From positions 1 to 64,000 of the forward strand of contig JAIKXV010000038.1 in the NCBI GenBank assembly GCA_024683935.1: 64,000 nucleotides of DNA, written 5' to 3'. The notes below the pieces were generated by a model. The model did not search any database. It was not told the origin of the DNA and was given only the letters and a program-made list of their open reading frames with translations. The DNA is from Lachnospiraceae bacterium. Lineage in GTDB: Bacteria > Bacillota_A > Clostridia > Lachnospirales > Lachnospiraceae. Each line of letters opens with the position of its first letter. Positions within the stretch are counted from its first letter, which is position 1. Positions 26,310 through 35,350 of this stretch are shown here, piece after piece. The position numbers were made by a program, and so were the translations under genes.

Positions 26310-27482
26310 TCATCCCGGGCTAAGCGAGGAATCCCTGTTTCTTAACGACAATACAAAAAACAGTACGAACATCACCAGATATATGTAATATAGGAAAGCC
26401 CCTGCCTTCATACAAAGCGCACTCTCCCTCAGCAGCCTGACAACGAAGAAGAAATACAACACTACTATCCCGTAAAGAGCAAGCAGAAGCCTGTGGCTTA
26501 CAGTCTCCGGATCCGCGAGATAAGTACCCGCTGCCGCCGGTATCAGTATAAAGAAATCATATATCCTGTGATAGGTCATAATGAGGCTGAACAGTATAAG
26601 TATCGAAAAGAGCGCCCCGTCCCTGCCTTCGGGCAGCAAAAACACAGAAATCACCAGAACAAGCATTATTACAATTGTCACTGCAATGCTTACCGGGCCT
26701 CCGCCGCACAGAGCGCCTATGTCTATCGATCCTTCTCCGCTTAATACGGATGCAACCTTCAGGGGTTCCCTTATCATATCGATAAAGGTGCTGTGCAGCA
26801 TCTTTGCCCCTGCAAAGGTTCCGATCACATGAGGAATAAGGGAGATCACCAGCTCCTTATACCTCTTTTTATAAAGAAAATAAACCGCCAGCGGAGCCGT
26901 CAGGGTGTACTTGAAATATGACACCGACAGAGTAAGGCCTGACAGAAGGGCATGATCATTTTCAGAAAGCCATACGGCAAGCATGAAAAAGAAAAAGGAA
27001 AAGAGACTGTGCTGCCCCACTCCTATCTGGTTCCTCCAGGGTGTTCCGGCGATCATCAATAACATCAGTAAATTAAAGATGTCCCTGTCCGCATTCTTAA
27101 AAAAGGTCTGTCTCAATAAAAGTACCGACAGCGCCGTGAATACCAGATTAAGTATCAGCCACATTACCCTTGCTGCCGGAAAAGGAAGAAAGGTCATCGG
27201 CATCAGAAGCATAAGGAGACTCGGAAACTGGTTCGCCTCCATCTTCTGCGGCGCTCCAGCCTTCTCAAATATCCTGTAAAACAGCGCCGTGGAGCCTTTC
27301 TGCAGCGCCCCCGTAGGTTCAAGACTCTCCCTATACGGATTGATACCGCTCCGTAAAGAAAGAGCGGCATCATACTGAAAATCCTGACTGTACCGGAGAG
27401 CATTCCTGGCTCCCTGAAAAACAGAAAGTACAGCGAGTAATATTAAAATAATATAAAGTATCGATTTAACGTTTTTTTTCAT
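26310..27482 (-). CDS. GT87/DUF2029-like polytopic glycosyltransferase
   Basis: A 390-residue integral membrane protein with about ten hydrophobic segments and an extracytoplasmic loop after the first span with the region YDAALSLRSGINPYRES, characteristic of GT-C fold GT87 (polyprenyl-phosphate-mannose-dependent mannosyltransferases), where an acidic residue near the first span is catalytic. It probably uses the lipid-linked sugar made by the GT2 enzymes just downstream. It begins 12 bases after pgcA. The exact sugar is unknown. Confidence 0.75.
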   Translation of the reverse strand: MKKNVKSILYIILILLAVLSVFQGARNALRYSQDFQYDAALSLRSGINPYRESLEPTGALQKGSTALFYRIFEKAGAPQKMEANQFPSLLMLLMPMTFLPFPAARVMWLILNLVFTALSVLLLRQTFFKNADRDIFNLLMLLMIAGTPWRNQIGVGQHSLFSFFFFMLAVWLSENDHALLSGLTLSVSYFKYTLTAPLAVYFLYKKRYKELVISLIPHVIGTFAGAKMLHSTFIDMIREPLKVASVLSGEGSIDIGALCGGGPVSIAVTIVIMLVLVISVFLLPEGRDGALFSILILFSLIMTYHRIYDFFILIPAAAGTYLADPETVSHRLLLALYGIVVLYFFFVVRLLRESALCMKAGAFLYYIYLVMFVLFFVLSLRNRDSSLSPG

Positions 27483-27494
27483 TAACCAAAAGGC

Positions 27495-29222
27495 TTACGC
27501 CAGCTTCTTAATTACATCTTCCCGGAGTTCCGCAAGCTTCTTCTCGGAGTCCTCAAGGCTTGTGCCCTTAACGCCCATGTAGAACTTGATCTTCGGTTCG
27601 GTTCCGGAAGGACGTACGCAGCACCAGGAGTTGTTGTCCAGGTCAAAGTAGAGTACGTTTGAAGAGGGAAGTCCTGTCTTCTTTTCTTCCTTAGTCTCCA
27701 TGTTCACGGCCTTATCTGCCTTGTAATCCCTGAATTCCTTAACCTTCAGTCCGGCAAACTCCGTGGGAGGCTCCTTCCTGATGCGTTCCATAATGTTCTG
27801 TATCTCTTTCGCTCCGTCTATACCCTTCAGGGTAACGGTATGTATGCCTTCCCTGTAATATCCGTACTTCTTATAGATATTAAGCATCTGATCCCATACG
27901 GTTATGCCCTCTTTCTTACAGAAGGCTGCTGTCTCCGCAAGGCACATAACCGCATCAACGGCATCCTTGTCCCTCGCATGGGTTCCTACGAGACAGCCGT
28001 AGGATTCCTCATATCCGAATACGTACTCGTGGCTGCCCTTTTCCTCAAACCACTTGATCTGCTCCCCGATATACTTGAAGCCGGTAAGCACCTCTATAAG
28101 GGTCTGGCCGTATTCCTCTGCAATGGGATCGATCATATTGGATGAAACTATGGTCTTTATCACTGCTCCGTTAGCGGGCAGTTTTCCGGTCTTCTTAAGC
28201 TCCCTCATGCGGTATTCCGCGATCAGGATACCCGACATATTTCCGGTAAAGGGCATATATTCTCCGGTAGCCGAATCCTTTGCGTATATACCGAGACGGT
28301 CTGCATCCGGATCGGTAGCCATAACGATATCTGCGTCCTTTTCCTTTGCGAGCTTCAACGCAAGGGTAAAGGCCTTGGGATCCTCGGGATTGGGATATTC
28401 CAGGGTAGTGAAATCGGGATCCGGTTCCTCCTGCTCGGGAACCACATATACATTCTCAAATCCCAGTTCCTTCAGCACACGCCTTACAGGCACGTTTCCG
28501 GTGCCGTGGAAGGGAGAATAAACTATCTTTATATCCTTTGACATCTCCTTTATGATGTCGGGATGGATAATGAGCTTCTTTAATTCTTCGATATAGATAT
28601 CGTCGATCTCTTTGCCTATAACATTATACAGACCCTTGCTCTTTGCTTCATTAAGGTCCATCGTCTTTGCTTCGCTGAAATCCTTTATGGCAGCTACACA
28701 GTCAACGATATCGGTGTCCCTGGGGGATGTAACCTGTGCTCCGTCCTCCCAGTATACTTTATATCCGTTATATTCAGGCGGGTTATGGCTTGCGGTAACA
28801 ACTATACCCGCTGTACAGTGCAGATGGCGGAGCGCAAAGGAAAGCTCCGGAGTGGGACGGAGCGCATCAAATACATAGGCCTTTATGCCGTTAGCCGCCA
28901 GGCAGAGAGCTGCCACATCCGCGAACTCCGGTGACATGCGCCTGCAGTCATAGGCAATGGCTACGCCCTTATCTCCGGCGCCCTCCTTCAGGATATAATT
29001 TGCCAATCCCTGGGTGGCTCTTCTCACGGTATAAACGTTCATGCGGTTTGTACCCGCACCGATCACGCCTCTTAAGCCTCCGGTACCGAATTCCAGATCC
29101 TTGTAAAATCTGTCCTGTATCTCGGCATCATTGCCCTTGATGGATTCCAGTTCCTTCTTTGTATCCTCATCAAAGTAAGAATCGCTCAGCCAGTATTCGT
29201 AACTCTTCATATAATCGCTCAT
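27495..29222 (-). CDS. pgcA: Alpha-phosphoglucomutase/phosphomannomutase
   Basis: Interconverts glucose-6-phosphate and glucose-1-phosphate (possibly also mannose phosphates), feeding dTDP- and UDP-sugars to the locus. From the ATG at 29222 it has 575 residues, right for this family. The phosphoserine loop is TASHNPPEYNGYK (Ser145), the metal loop is DPDADRLGI and the sugar-specificity loop is GYEESYGCLVG; the C-terminal phosphate site is RPSGTEPKIKFY. The frame is open 25 codons upstream, but AGAAGGGTGG sits 8 bases before this ATG and homologues start near MSDYMKSYEYWL. It has its own extended -10 promoter and heads the second polysaccharide unit. Confidence 0.95.
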   Translation of the reverse strand: MSDYMKSYEYWLSDSYFDEDTKKELESIKGNDAEIQDRFYKDLEFGTGGLRGVIGAGTNRMNVYTVRRATQGLANYILKEGAGDKGVAIAYDCRRMSPEFADVAALCLAANGIKAYVFDALRPTPELSFALRHLHCTAGIVVTASHNPPEYNGYKVYWEDGAQVTSPRDTDIVDCVAAIKDFSEAKTMDLNEAKSKGLYNVIGKEIDDIYIEELKKLIIHPDIIKEMSKDIKIVYSPFHGTGNVPVRRVLKELGFENVYVVPEQEEPDPDFTTLEYPNPEDPKAFTLALKLAKEKDADIVMATDPDADRLGIYAKDSATGEYMPFTGNMSGILIAEYRMRELKKTGKLPANGAVIKTIVSSNMIDPIAEEYGQTLIEVLTGFKYIGEQIKWFEEKGSHEYVFGYEESYGCLVGTHARDKDAVDAVMCLAETAAFCKKEGITVWDQMLNIYKKYGYYREGIHTVTLKGIDGAKEIQNIMERIRKEPPTEFAGLKVKEFRDYKADKAVNMETKEEKKTGLPSSNVLYFDLDNNSWCCVRPSGTEPKIKFYMGVKGTSLEDSEKKLAELREDVIKKLA

Positions 29223-29305
29223 TTTATGTACCACCCTTCTGTTTTCCTGTGGACAGCAGAGAACGCCGTCTGATGATCGAAAAAACTCGAAAAACACCGC
29301 TAATT

Positions 29306-29314
29306 ATTATATCA
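29306..29314 (-). promoter_or_regulatory. Extended -10 promoter of pgcA
   Basis: Minus strand TGATATAAT: a consensus -10 (29306-29311) with the upstream TG. No good -35 is seen. It lies in the 100-base gap after the 674-residue glycosyltransferase gene and gives a leader of about 80 bases. Confidence 0.6.
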
Positions 29315-29323
29315 CAATTACTG

Positions 29324-31348
29324 TTACTGTACCATGGGTGCGGGGCTCGCTTTCAGAGTGTAATTGCTGTGGTCCAGGGAGAAATTAATGTTGTAGTAGG
29401 GATCCCCCTTTTCAAGCTCATTCTTCCACTTCTCACGGAAATGCCCGGATTCCCTGTTGTAGCGTTCTTCCTTCTCCTTATCGGCACCGCTCACGTCGTC
29501 TCCTCTGGAAACGCTCTCATAGTGATACAGCTCGGAAAAAGGAGTAAAGACATTGAGCAGCCCCAGGGAACGCAGCTTCAGACAGAAATCCACATCATTA
29601 AGGGCCACGGCAAAGCTTTCGTCAAAGCCTCCCGCCCTTTCATAGTCGGATCTCTTTACCATCAGGCATGCTCCGGTGACCGCGCTGACATTCTGCGCAT
29701 AGCAGAGCCGTCCCATATATCCCAGGTTTTCCCACGAAAGCCTGTAGTGGGTGTGTCCCGCAGTCCTGTGGGCTCCGAGCCCGATCACGATACCTGCGTG
29801 CTGAATGGTGCGGTCCGGATAGTAGAGCTTGCTCCCGACTGCCCCCACGTCTTCACGCTGGGCGTACATCAGCATATTCTCCATCCAGTCCCGGCTGATC
29901 ACTTCGGTATCGTTATTGAGAAGAAGTATCATATCTCCGGAGGACTTTGATACTCCGAAGTTTACAAGCTTTGAGAAATTGAAACCCTCCTCATCAGGAG
30001 CCTCATATTTCACGACATGCGCAAAAGGTGACTTTTCGATCTCCCTGTAGACCTCCTCTGTTTCATCCTCCGTACTGCTGTTTTCCACAATGATAAGCTC
30101 ATAATTATCATAGGAGCTCTTTGTAATAATGGATTCCGTGCAGCGCTTCAGGTCGGAGGCATGATCCTTATTCGGAATGATGATGCTGATCTTCGGTCTG
30201 TCAGTCAGGGCATAGCGTATACGGAAAATAGTGGCAAAGGCCTTCGTACTCTCTATCTCAAAATCCTTAAAACCACAGGACGTAAGGTGGGAGGCCACGG
30301 CGCCCTTTGCGGCATCTATCGCATAGGTCTTTGTATTGATATCGGCAGCGGTGGACTGGTCGTGACTCCGCCAGTAATAGTAGACTCCCGGCACGTGTCT
30401 TATTACCCTGGCCTCAGCCGTAAGCCTGAGGATCATGTCATGATCCTGGCTTCCGTCAAATTCACTCCTGAAGCGCCCGCATCTGTCAGAAAGTTCCTTC
30501 TTAAAGACGGAAAAATGGCAGATATAATTATTTGCCCTCAGGTTATCTATGGCAAAGTCCGGCTTGAAGTGAAGGGTGATCATATTGTCTATGCCGTTAC
30601 CCTTGAAGGTCACCTCATCGCAGTATATAAAATCAGGATCATATTCCTCTATCTCCTGCATATACCTGTAGAGAACAGAAGGATGCAGCAGGTCGTCATG
30701 GTCAAAAAGCCCTATATAATCCCCGCCTGCGAGATCAAAACACACATTGGTATTCCCGGAGATACCGAGGTTCTTTTCTATCTTCCTGTATTTTATGCGT
30801 GAAATTCCTGCGGGATTGCTCCCGGCATCGCTGTCCATGTATTCCCGGATGATCTCTCCGACATAGGAGTGTTCATCATCGGAACCGTCGGCTATACAGA
30901 GCTCCCACCCTGCATAGGTCTGACTGGTTACGCTCTCTATCATCTCCCGGAGGAACTTTTCCGGAGTATTGAAAACAGGCACCAGGATGCTGAATACATG
31001 CCTCTCCTTAAAGGCAGTGCCGCTCTCCTTTTTCCGTCTTTCGGCATCTGGAAAGCTCAGGGTCCCGTGGAATTTACAGGCCTTCTTTTCTATGCTCTTG
31101 CTCTTAAGCTTCCTTACAACCTCTTTTACGCTGCCGAGCCTCCGCACCCTGACTGCCGCGGCTACTCCCTTGGCGTAAACGTTCCTGAAGGGCTTTATCA
31201 GCTTGAAAAGCCTGCTCTTTTTCAGCTTGTCAAGCTTGTCCTTCATCTCGGCGTTTTCCGCTTCGATCGTCACCAGTTCCCGGGTAAGCTTCTCATTCTT
31301 CTTTTTTTCCTGCTCGTATAATTCCTTATAATAAGCATCAAGACTCAT
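29324..31348 (-). CDS. Tandem-domain GT2 glycosyltransferase with N-terminal coiled coil
   Basis: A 674-residue cytoplasmic enzyme. Residues 8-46 are a Lys/Glu-rich coiled coil. GT-A domain 1 starts at about 118 (FSILVPVFNTPEKF) with IADGSDDE and FDHDDLLHP (216-219). GT-A domain 2 starts at about 386 (ISIIIPNKDHASDL) with VENSSTEDET, LLLNNDTEV (478-480) and an acceptor region ending in HYESVSRG. Both domains keep their key motifs, so it may add two sugars alternately, as polysaccharide polymerases of this kind do. It overlaps the upstream GT2 gene by 11 bases and is the last gene of the rfbB-led unit. Confidence 0.88.
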   Translation of the reverse strand: MSLDAYYKELYEQEKKKNEKLTRELVTIEAENAEMKDKLDKLKKSRLFKLIKPFRNVYAKGVAAAVRVRRLGSVKEVVRKLKSKSIEKKACKFHGTLSFPDAERRKKESGTAFKERHVFSILVPVFNTPEKFLREMIESVTSQTYAGWELCIADGSDDEHSYVGEIIREYMDSDAGSNPAGISRIKYRKIEKNLGISGNTNVCFDLAGGDYIGLFDHDDLLHPSVLYRYMQEIEEYDPDFIYCDEVTFKGNGIDNMITLHFKPDFAIDNLRANNYICHFSVFKKELSDRCGRFRSEFDGSQDHDMILRLTAEARVIRHVPGVYYYWRSHDQSTAADINTKTYAIDAAKGAVASHLTSCGFKDFEIESTKAFATIFRIRYALTDRPKISIIIPNKDHASDLKRCTESIITKSSYDNYELIIVENSSTEDETEEVYREIEKSPFAHVVKYEAPDEEGFNFSKLVNFGVSKSSGDMILLLNNDTEVISRDWMENMLMYAQREDVGAVGSKLYYPDRTIQHAGIVIGLGAHRTAGHTHYRLSWENLGYMGRLCYAQNVSAVTGACLMVKRSDYERAGGFDESFAVALNDVDFCLKLRSLGLLNVFTPFSELYHYESVSRGDDVSGADKEKEERYNRESGHFREKWKNELEKGDPYYNINFSLDHSNYTLKASPAPMVQ

Positions 31349-33131
31349 TTATGATAAAACTCCTGTCTCTTCCGAAGATATCATGTCCCCTGAAGATAAG
31401 TGCTATACTATCCTTGGTGATATCACTTTTTAAGGCTGCCGCCTCCGCCTTCACGGCAAAGCCCGAAAGCAGTATATCTTTTTCCTTCGGGAAGACCTGC
31501 GGCAGATCCTCTCTGTATATCCGTCCGGCAGTCAGGACATATTCCCTGTCACTGTCCTTTATCTTTACACAGATATCGTATTCGTATCCGGCTTTGCCGT
31601 GCACAAAGCCCCAGCCCCTGATGTCGATGAAACCCTCGTGGCCCTGCGCATCCGAATTTCTGACGGAAACACTTTCGATATTGTACAGTACCTGCCCTTC
31701 TTCCGCCTTTCTGCAGCCTTTGACAGTGCTGTCAGCTTTTTTCAGGGCTTCTGAACTATAGAACGGAACCCTGTCCTCGGGATAAAGGATATCAACCCTC
31801 ATATCCAGCTCCGTTCCCGTAAGATTCCTGTTGTACCAGGGATCGCCGTCCTTCAGAAGTTCCCGGTACTTGCCGTAAAAATAATCCCTCTCCTTACGGA
31901 GCCTTAAGTATTTTTCCCTTTCCCCGGCGTCACTCTTTCTGGACACGCTCTCGTGGTGTATCAGGAAAAAGGAATTCAGGCAGACATTGCGGTATCCCTT
32001 TGAGAGAAGGGCGGCGCAGAGATCCGTATCGGTATAGGCAACTGCGAGCTTCTCATCAAAGCCTCCCGCCTCCAGGAATTTGGAACGTTCCACCATGAGA
32101 CAGGCCCCGGTCACGGCAAACACATTTCGCTTTCCCCGGTTAACTCCTCTCATATAGCTTACATCATCACTGTAACCGGAAAAGCAGTGGCTGCCGCCGG
32201 AAGAGAGCATACTGATGCCGATATGCTGTATCTTTTCTCCTCCCGGATAGAGGAGCTTGCATCCCACCGCACCGGTGCCGGGTTTCAGGGTTTCCCTCAT
32301 CATGGGTTTCAGGAATGAAAGACCGTCAGGCACCTCGATATCGTCATTCAGGAAAAGCAGCACCCCGGATTCCGTCAGGGATGCACCCTTATTACAGAGA
32401 GCAGAAAAAACGAAATCTCTTTCTTCCCTTAGATAGGAGAAAGAGTATTCCTTTGAAAGCTCCTGATAGCAGGCCGTATTTTCCGCATTGCTGCCGTTAT
32501 CCAGAACTATGCATTCAGGGCTTATCCCATCTTTTTCCGCACTTTTCCTTAAACCGGAAATACACCGGCGGAGGAGCTCCGGGTGATCCTTTGAAAGAAT
32601 GACTACCGAAACCCTGTCCGGCAGAGCAGCCGCCTCTTTATCACCGCCCGCATCCTTATAGGCATATTTATGGTGCGTCCCGGCGTGGTACATGACTTCC
32701 GGTATATGCAGGGGTTTTTCCGAAGCCCTGCCGCACTCCCTTAAGAACTCCAGGCTTCCCTCTTCCGCGGCGGTCTTGCCGCTGATACTCCGGATAAGGG
32801 AATTCTTTACAATGGTAAAACCTCCGGGGTAATAAAAATCTTCCAGCGTGTCCGGAGAAAAAGCGGGCTTAAAAAACGGATCATGCCTCCTGTTACCGCT
32901 TATCTCATCCTCATCGGCATAGATAAAATCATATCCCTTTTCAAAGACCCCGTATTCATTAAGGGCTGCCGACAGGCCCGGATCTATATCCCCGTCCCCG
33001 TCCAGGAACAGGGTATAGTCATCAGGGATCCTTAAAGGCAGGACTTCCCTTTTTATCTCCTTTTCCCTTATCCACGCGCTATACGGGTCGGAGATATCCT
33101 TTATCAGATTCCTGTACTCGTCCCTTCTCAT
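31338..33131 (-). CDS. GT2 glycosyltransferase; first GT domain truncated, second intact
   Basis: A 597-residue protein. The N-terminal ~160 residues correspond to the back half of a GT-A domain (LFLDGDGDIDPGLSAAL at about 41-57, YADEDEISG) but lack the nucleotide-binding first half. A complete GT-A domain begins near 174 (VSVVILSKDHPEL) with VLDNGSNAE and LFLNDDIEVPDG (262-264) and the acceptor region SFFLIHHESVSRK. Residues about 470-597 form an extra domain of unknown fold. It overlaps both neighbours (4 and 11 bases) and probably works with them on the same glycan. Truncation of domain 1 looks ancestral, since the frame is intact. Confidence 0.83.
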   Translation of the reverse strand: MRRDEYRNLIKDISDPYSAWIREKEIKREVLPLRIPDDYTLFLDGDGDIDPGLSAALNEYGVFEKGYDFIYADEDEISGNRRHDPFFKPAFSPDTLEDFYYPGGFTIVKNSLIRSISGKTAAEEGSLEFLRECGRASEKPLHIPEVMYHAGTHHKYAYKDAGGDKEAAALPDRVSVVILSKDHPELLRRCISGLRKSAEKDGISPECIVLDNGSNAENTACYQELSKEYSFSYLREERDFVFSALCNKGASLTESGVLLFLNDDIEVPDGLSFLKPMMRETLKPGTGAVGCKLLYPGGEKIQHIGISMLSSGGSHCFSGYSDDVSYMRGVNRGKRNVFAVTGACLMVERSKFLEAGGFDEKLAVAYTDTDLCAALLSKGYRNVCLNSFFLIHHESVSRKSDAGEREKYLRLRKERDYFYGKYRELLKDGDPWYNRNLTGTELDMRVDILYPEDRVPFYSSEALKKADSTVKGCRKAEEGQVLYNIESVSVRNSDAQGHEGFIDIRGWGFVHGKAGYEYDICVKIKDSDREYVLTAGRIYREDLPQVFPKEKDILLSGFAVKAEAAALKSDITKDSIALIFRGHDIFGRDRSFIINES

Positions 33132-35350
33132 TTCTTTCTTTTTTCCGTAAGGATCATGGGTATGTACTCCGGTCTCGTGCCCTTGATGAGATGCTTGAAT
33201 CCCGATCCTCCGTTATCCACAGGCATGTCAAATTCATAGGCAAGGGGATCCCAGAACCTTTTATCCAGCGCTGCGATATGGTAGGAAATATATAGCACTC
33301 CTCCGCCGTCCACGTCCTCCATTATGATCTGGGGATCATCGGTGTCATAGATTATCACATTTTCGGTTATCCCGGTGCCGTTAATCAGTATCTCATCCCG
33401 GGGTATACCGTCTATTGTGATCCTGTCTATCTTCACCAGGCACTTAAAGTCGCCGGGATCTATCCTTATGGATACACAGTCCTCCGGTATCAGGGTTTCA
33501 AACCTTATACCGTCCTCATCATTTCTCTCCGCGTTTATCAGAAGGGAGTCACCGGGATGGAATCCGAGTCCCCGGTCATAAAAGACTCTGGGCTTTTCAG
33601 GCCGCTTCAAAAGCCTTGATTTATTAAGGGTTCCCTCCAGATGGATATTCTCACAGCCAAATATGGAATACATCCCCTCAAGGGAGATATGACGTCCTGC
33701 TATATATCTCTGCAGAGCCTGTTCCATTTCGTAAAAGATCCCCATCAGATCGGAATCAATACCGATCTTTTCGTATATGCCGTCAAACACCTCCGGCTCC
33801 GCCATATCAAGGGAAGAGAGGAAATAGCTCACAGCCCTGAAGATACAGAAATCCACGGGAACAGGAAAATCAAATACCCACTCATAATCAATGATATTCC
33901 AGCCTTCATTGAAAATAAGATTTGAGAATATGAGATCCACGTCCGTAAGCATCATGCTCTTCAATGTGCCCGGAACCTCGGTAACTTCAAATACCTCGGC
34001 AAATTCGCGGGTCGCCCAGAATTCCCTGACCGCCGCCCGTCTTAATGCCGCCGCAAAATTCACGATGGCCTTCACGCAGTCTTCGCCTCGTCCGAGGGTC
34101 AGCAGTCTTTTCAATTCCTCATCCATGCTCCGTCCGGTAATGTAGTCGAATTCCAGATACATCAGGTTTCCGGGAGCATCATATACCTTCCGCACGGGAC
34201 AGGGCTTAAATATCGTCCCGGCAAATTCATCCTTTATCCCCCCATAGGCGTCAGCCATAGAGAGAAGGTGGGGTACGGCCTCTCTTGTGAACGGGGTTTT
34301 TATCACGATCTTCTTATGGTTTCCATCCACCATGATATCCGTACGTATCTGAAACAGCGGATCCCTCTCGGTGGAATGCTTGGAATATACCGGATGACGC
34401 TCGGTAAGACTCTCTATACGGTCATTTTTCTGCAGCACGCAAAGAAATGAATTGGAAAAGAAGGGGAAATAGCCGTCGCTCAAAGCTTCATCCATCGCAG
34501 CCCCTTCGCTGAATGCGGTCATTCTCTCTCCGTCGAAATTCCGCGCATTCTCATTAAATTCTCCCTTAAAGGGAAGTCTGTCATCGGAATAAACGGTTAT
34601 CGGCAGTTTATAGTCGGGATAGGGATAAAAGAATTTATAATCATAGCCTGCCCCGTGGAAAAGCCGCATGAGCCCTGCCCTGGAGAAGGTCCTCACCTTA
34701 TCGCCGTGGGTATACCCCTCTATTCCGTCGTAGTAGCGGCCTGTATGATCCTCCCTGCATCCGGCAAAATACTTCATGCCGTATTTATTTTCGATGGCAA
34801 GGATTATCTGTCCACCCGTGGCGAGATGGGGAGACAGCAGCTCCAGAAAGCTCTGCCACGGATTGGCGGCATTAAGGTACAGCTCTGCATATTCCAGCAC
34901 GCCGATCAGAAGAATATAGTCGTACTTGTCGTTCAGCTTCTTTTCTATATCCTGGAAGTTGCCCACCCTGATGTCTATATTGTCGTATTCACTGTTGCGG
35001 TATGCATTTATAAGGCTTCTCTTATAGCTAAGCTCTATGCAGGTGACATGGCCCGCCTTTGACGCCACCGTTCCCGTAACGGCCCCGCAGCCCGCACCGA
35101 TCTCCAGCACCCTCTGGTCCTTTCTGATCGGGAAAAAATCCACTATATTTCCTCTTAAATGGGACAGATGATACAGAGTGCTCCAGCGCTCTTCAAGGGC
35201 GATGACACGGTTATATTCATCTTTTCCATGCTCTTTAACCAGCTCTAAGAGCCTGTCCTCAGCCGCCCCCTCGGAGTACAGATCTTCTCCGGGATAATCG
35301 CTTAAGTCCAGGATCACCCCGCCGATTTTTTCAATAGTTCCGCTTGTCAT
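33128..35350 (-). CDS. Methyltransferase-kinase fusion resembling the WbdD glycan chain terminator
   Basis: A 740-residue protein. Residues 60-260 form a SAM-dependent methyltransferase (motif I VLEIGAGCGA, 81-90; IIDE-type acidic residue in CIELS; post-motif LLIGVLEYAELY). Residues about 330-560 look like an APH-type kinase: Lys351 (IVIKTP), hinge MYLEFDYITG, catalytic loop DVDLIFSN (Asp472, Asn477; His replaced by Asp470) and IIDYEW (Asp488). The last 150 residues are probably beta-rich. The fusion plus its place directly after wzt parallels WbdD of E. coli O8/O9a, which caps the non-reducing end by methyl and/or phosphate and so sets chain length before Wzt recognition. The function is inferred, not proven. 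Four-base overlaps on both sides. Confidence 0.75.
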   Translation of the reverse strand: MTSGTIEKIGGVILDLSDYPGEDLYSEGAAEDRLLELVKEHGKDEYNRVIALEERWSTLYHLSHLRGNIVDFFPIRKDQRVLEIGAGCGAVTGTVASKAGHVTCIELSYKRSLINAYRNSEYDNIDIRVGNFQDIEKKLNDKYDYILLIGVLEYAELYLNAANPWQSFLELLSPHLATGGQIILAIENKYGMKYFAGCREDHTGRYYDGIEGYTHGDKVRTFSRAGLMRLFHGAGYDYKFFYPYPDYKLPITVYSDDRLPFKGEFNENARNFDGERMTAFSEGAAMDEALSDGYFPFFSNSFLCVLQKNDRIESLTERHPVYSKHSTERDPLFQIRTDIMVDGNHKKIVIKTPFTREAVPHLLSMADAYGGIKDEFAGTIFKPCPVRKVYDAPGNLMYLEFDYITGRSMDEELKRLLTLGRGEDCVKAIVNFAAALRRAAVREFWATREFAEVFEVTEVPGTLKSMMLTDVDLIFSNLIFNEGWNIIDYEWVFDFPVPVDFCIFRAVSYFLSSLDMAEPEVFDGIYEKIGIDSDLMGIFYEMEQALQRYIAGRHISLEGMYSIFGCENIHLEGTLNKSRLLKRPEKPRVFYDRGLGFHPGDSLLINAERNDEDGIRFETLIPEDCVSIRIDPGDFKCLVKIDRITIDGIPRDEILINGTGITENVIIYDTDDPQIIMEDVDGGGVLYISYHIAALDKRFWDPLAYEFDMPVDNGGSGFKHLIKGTRPEYIPMILTEKRKK

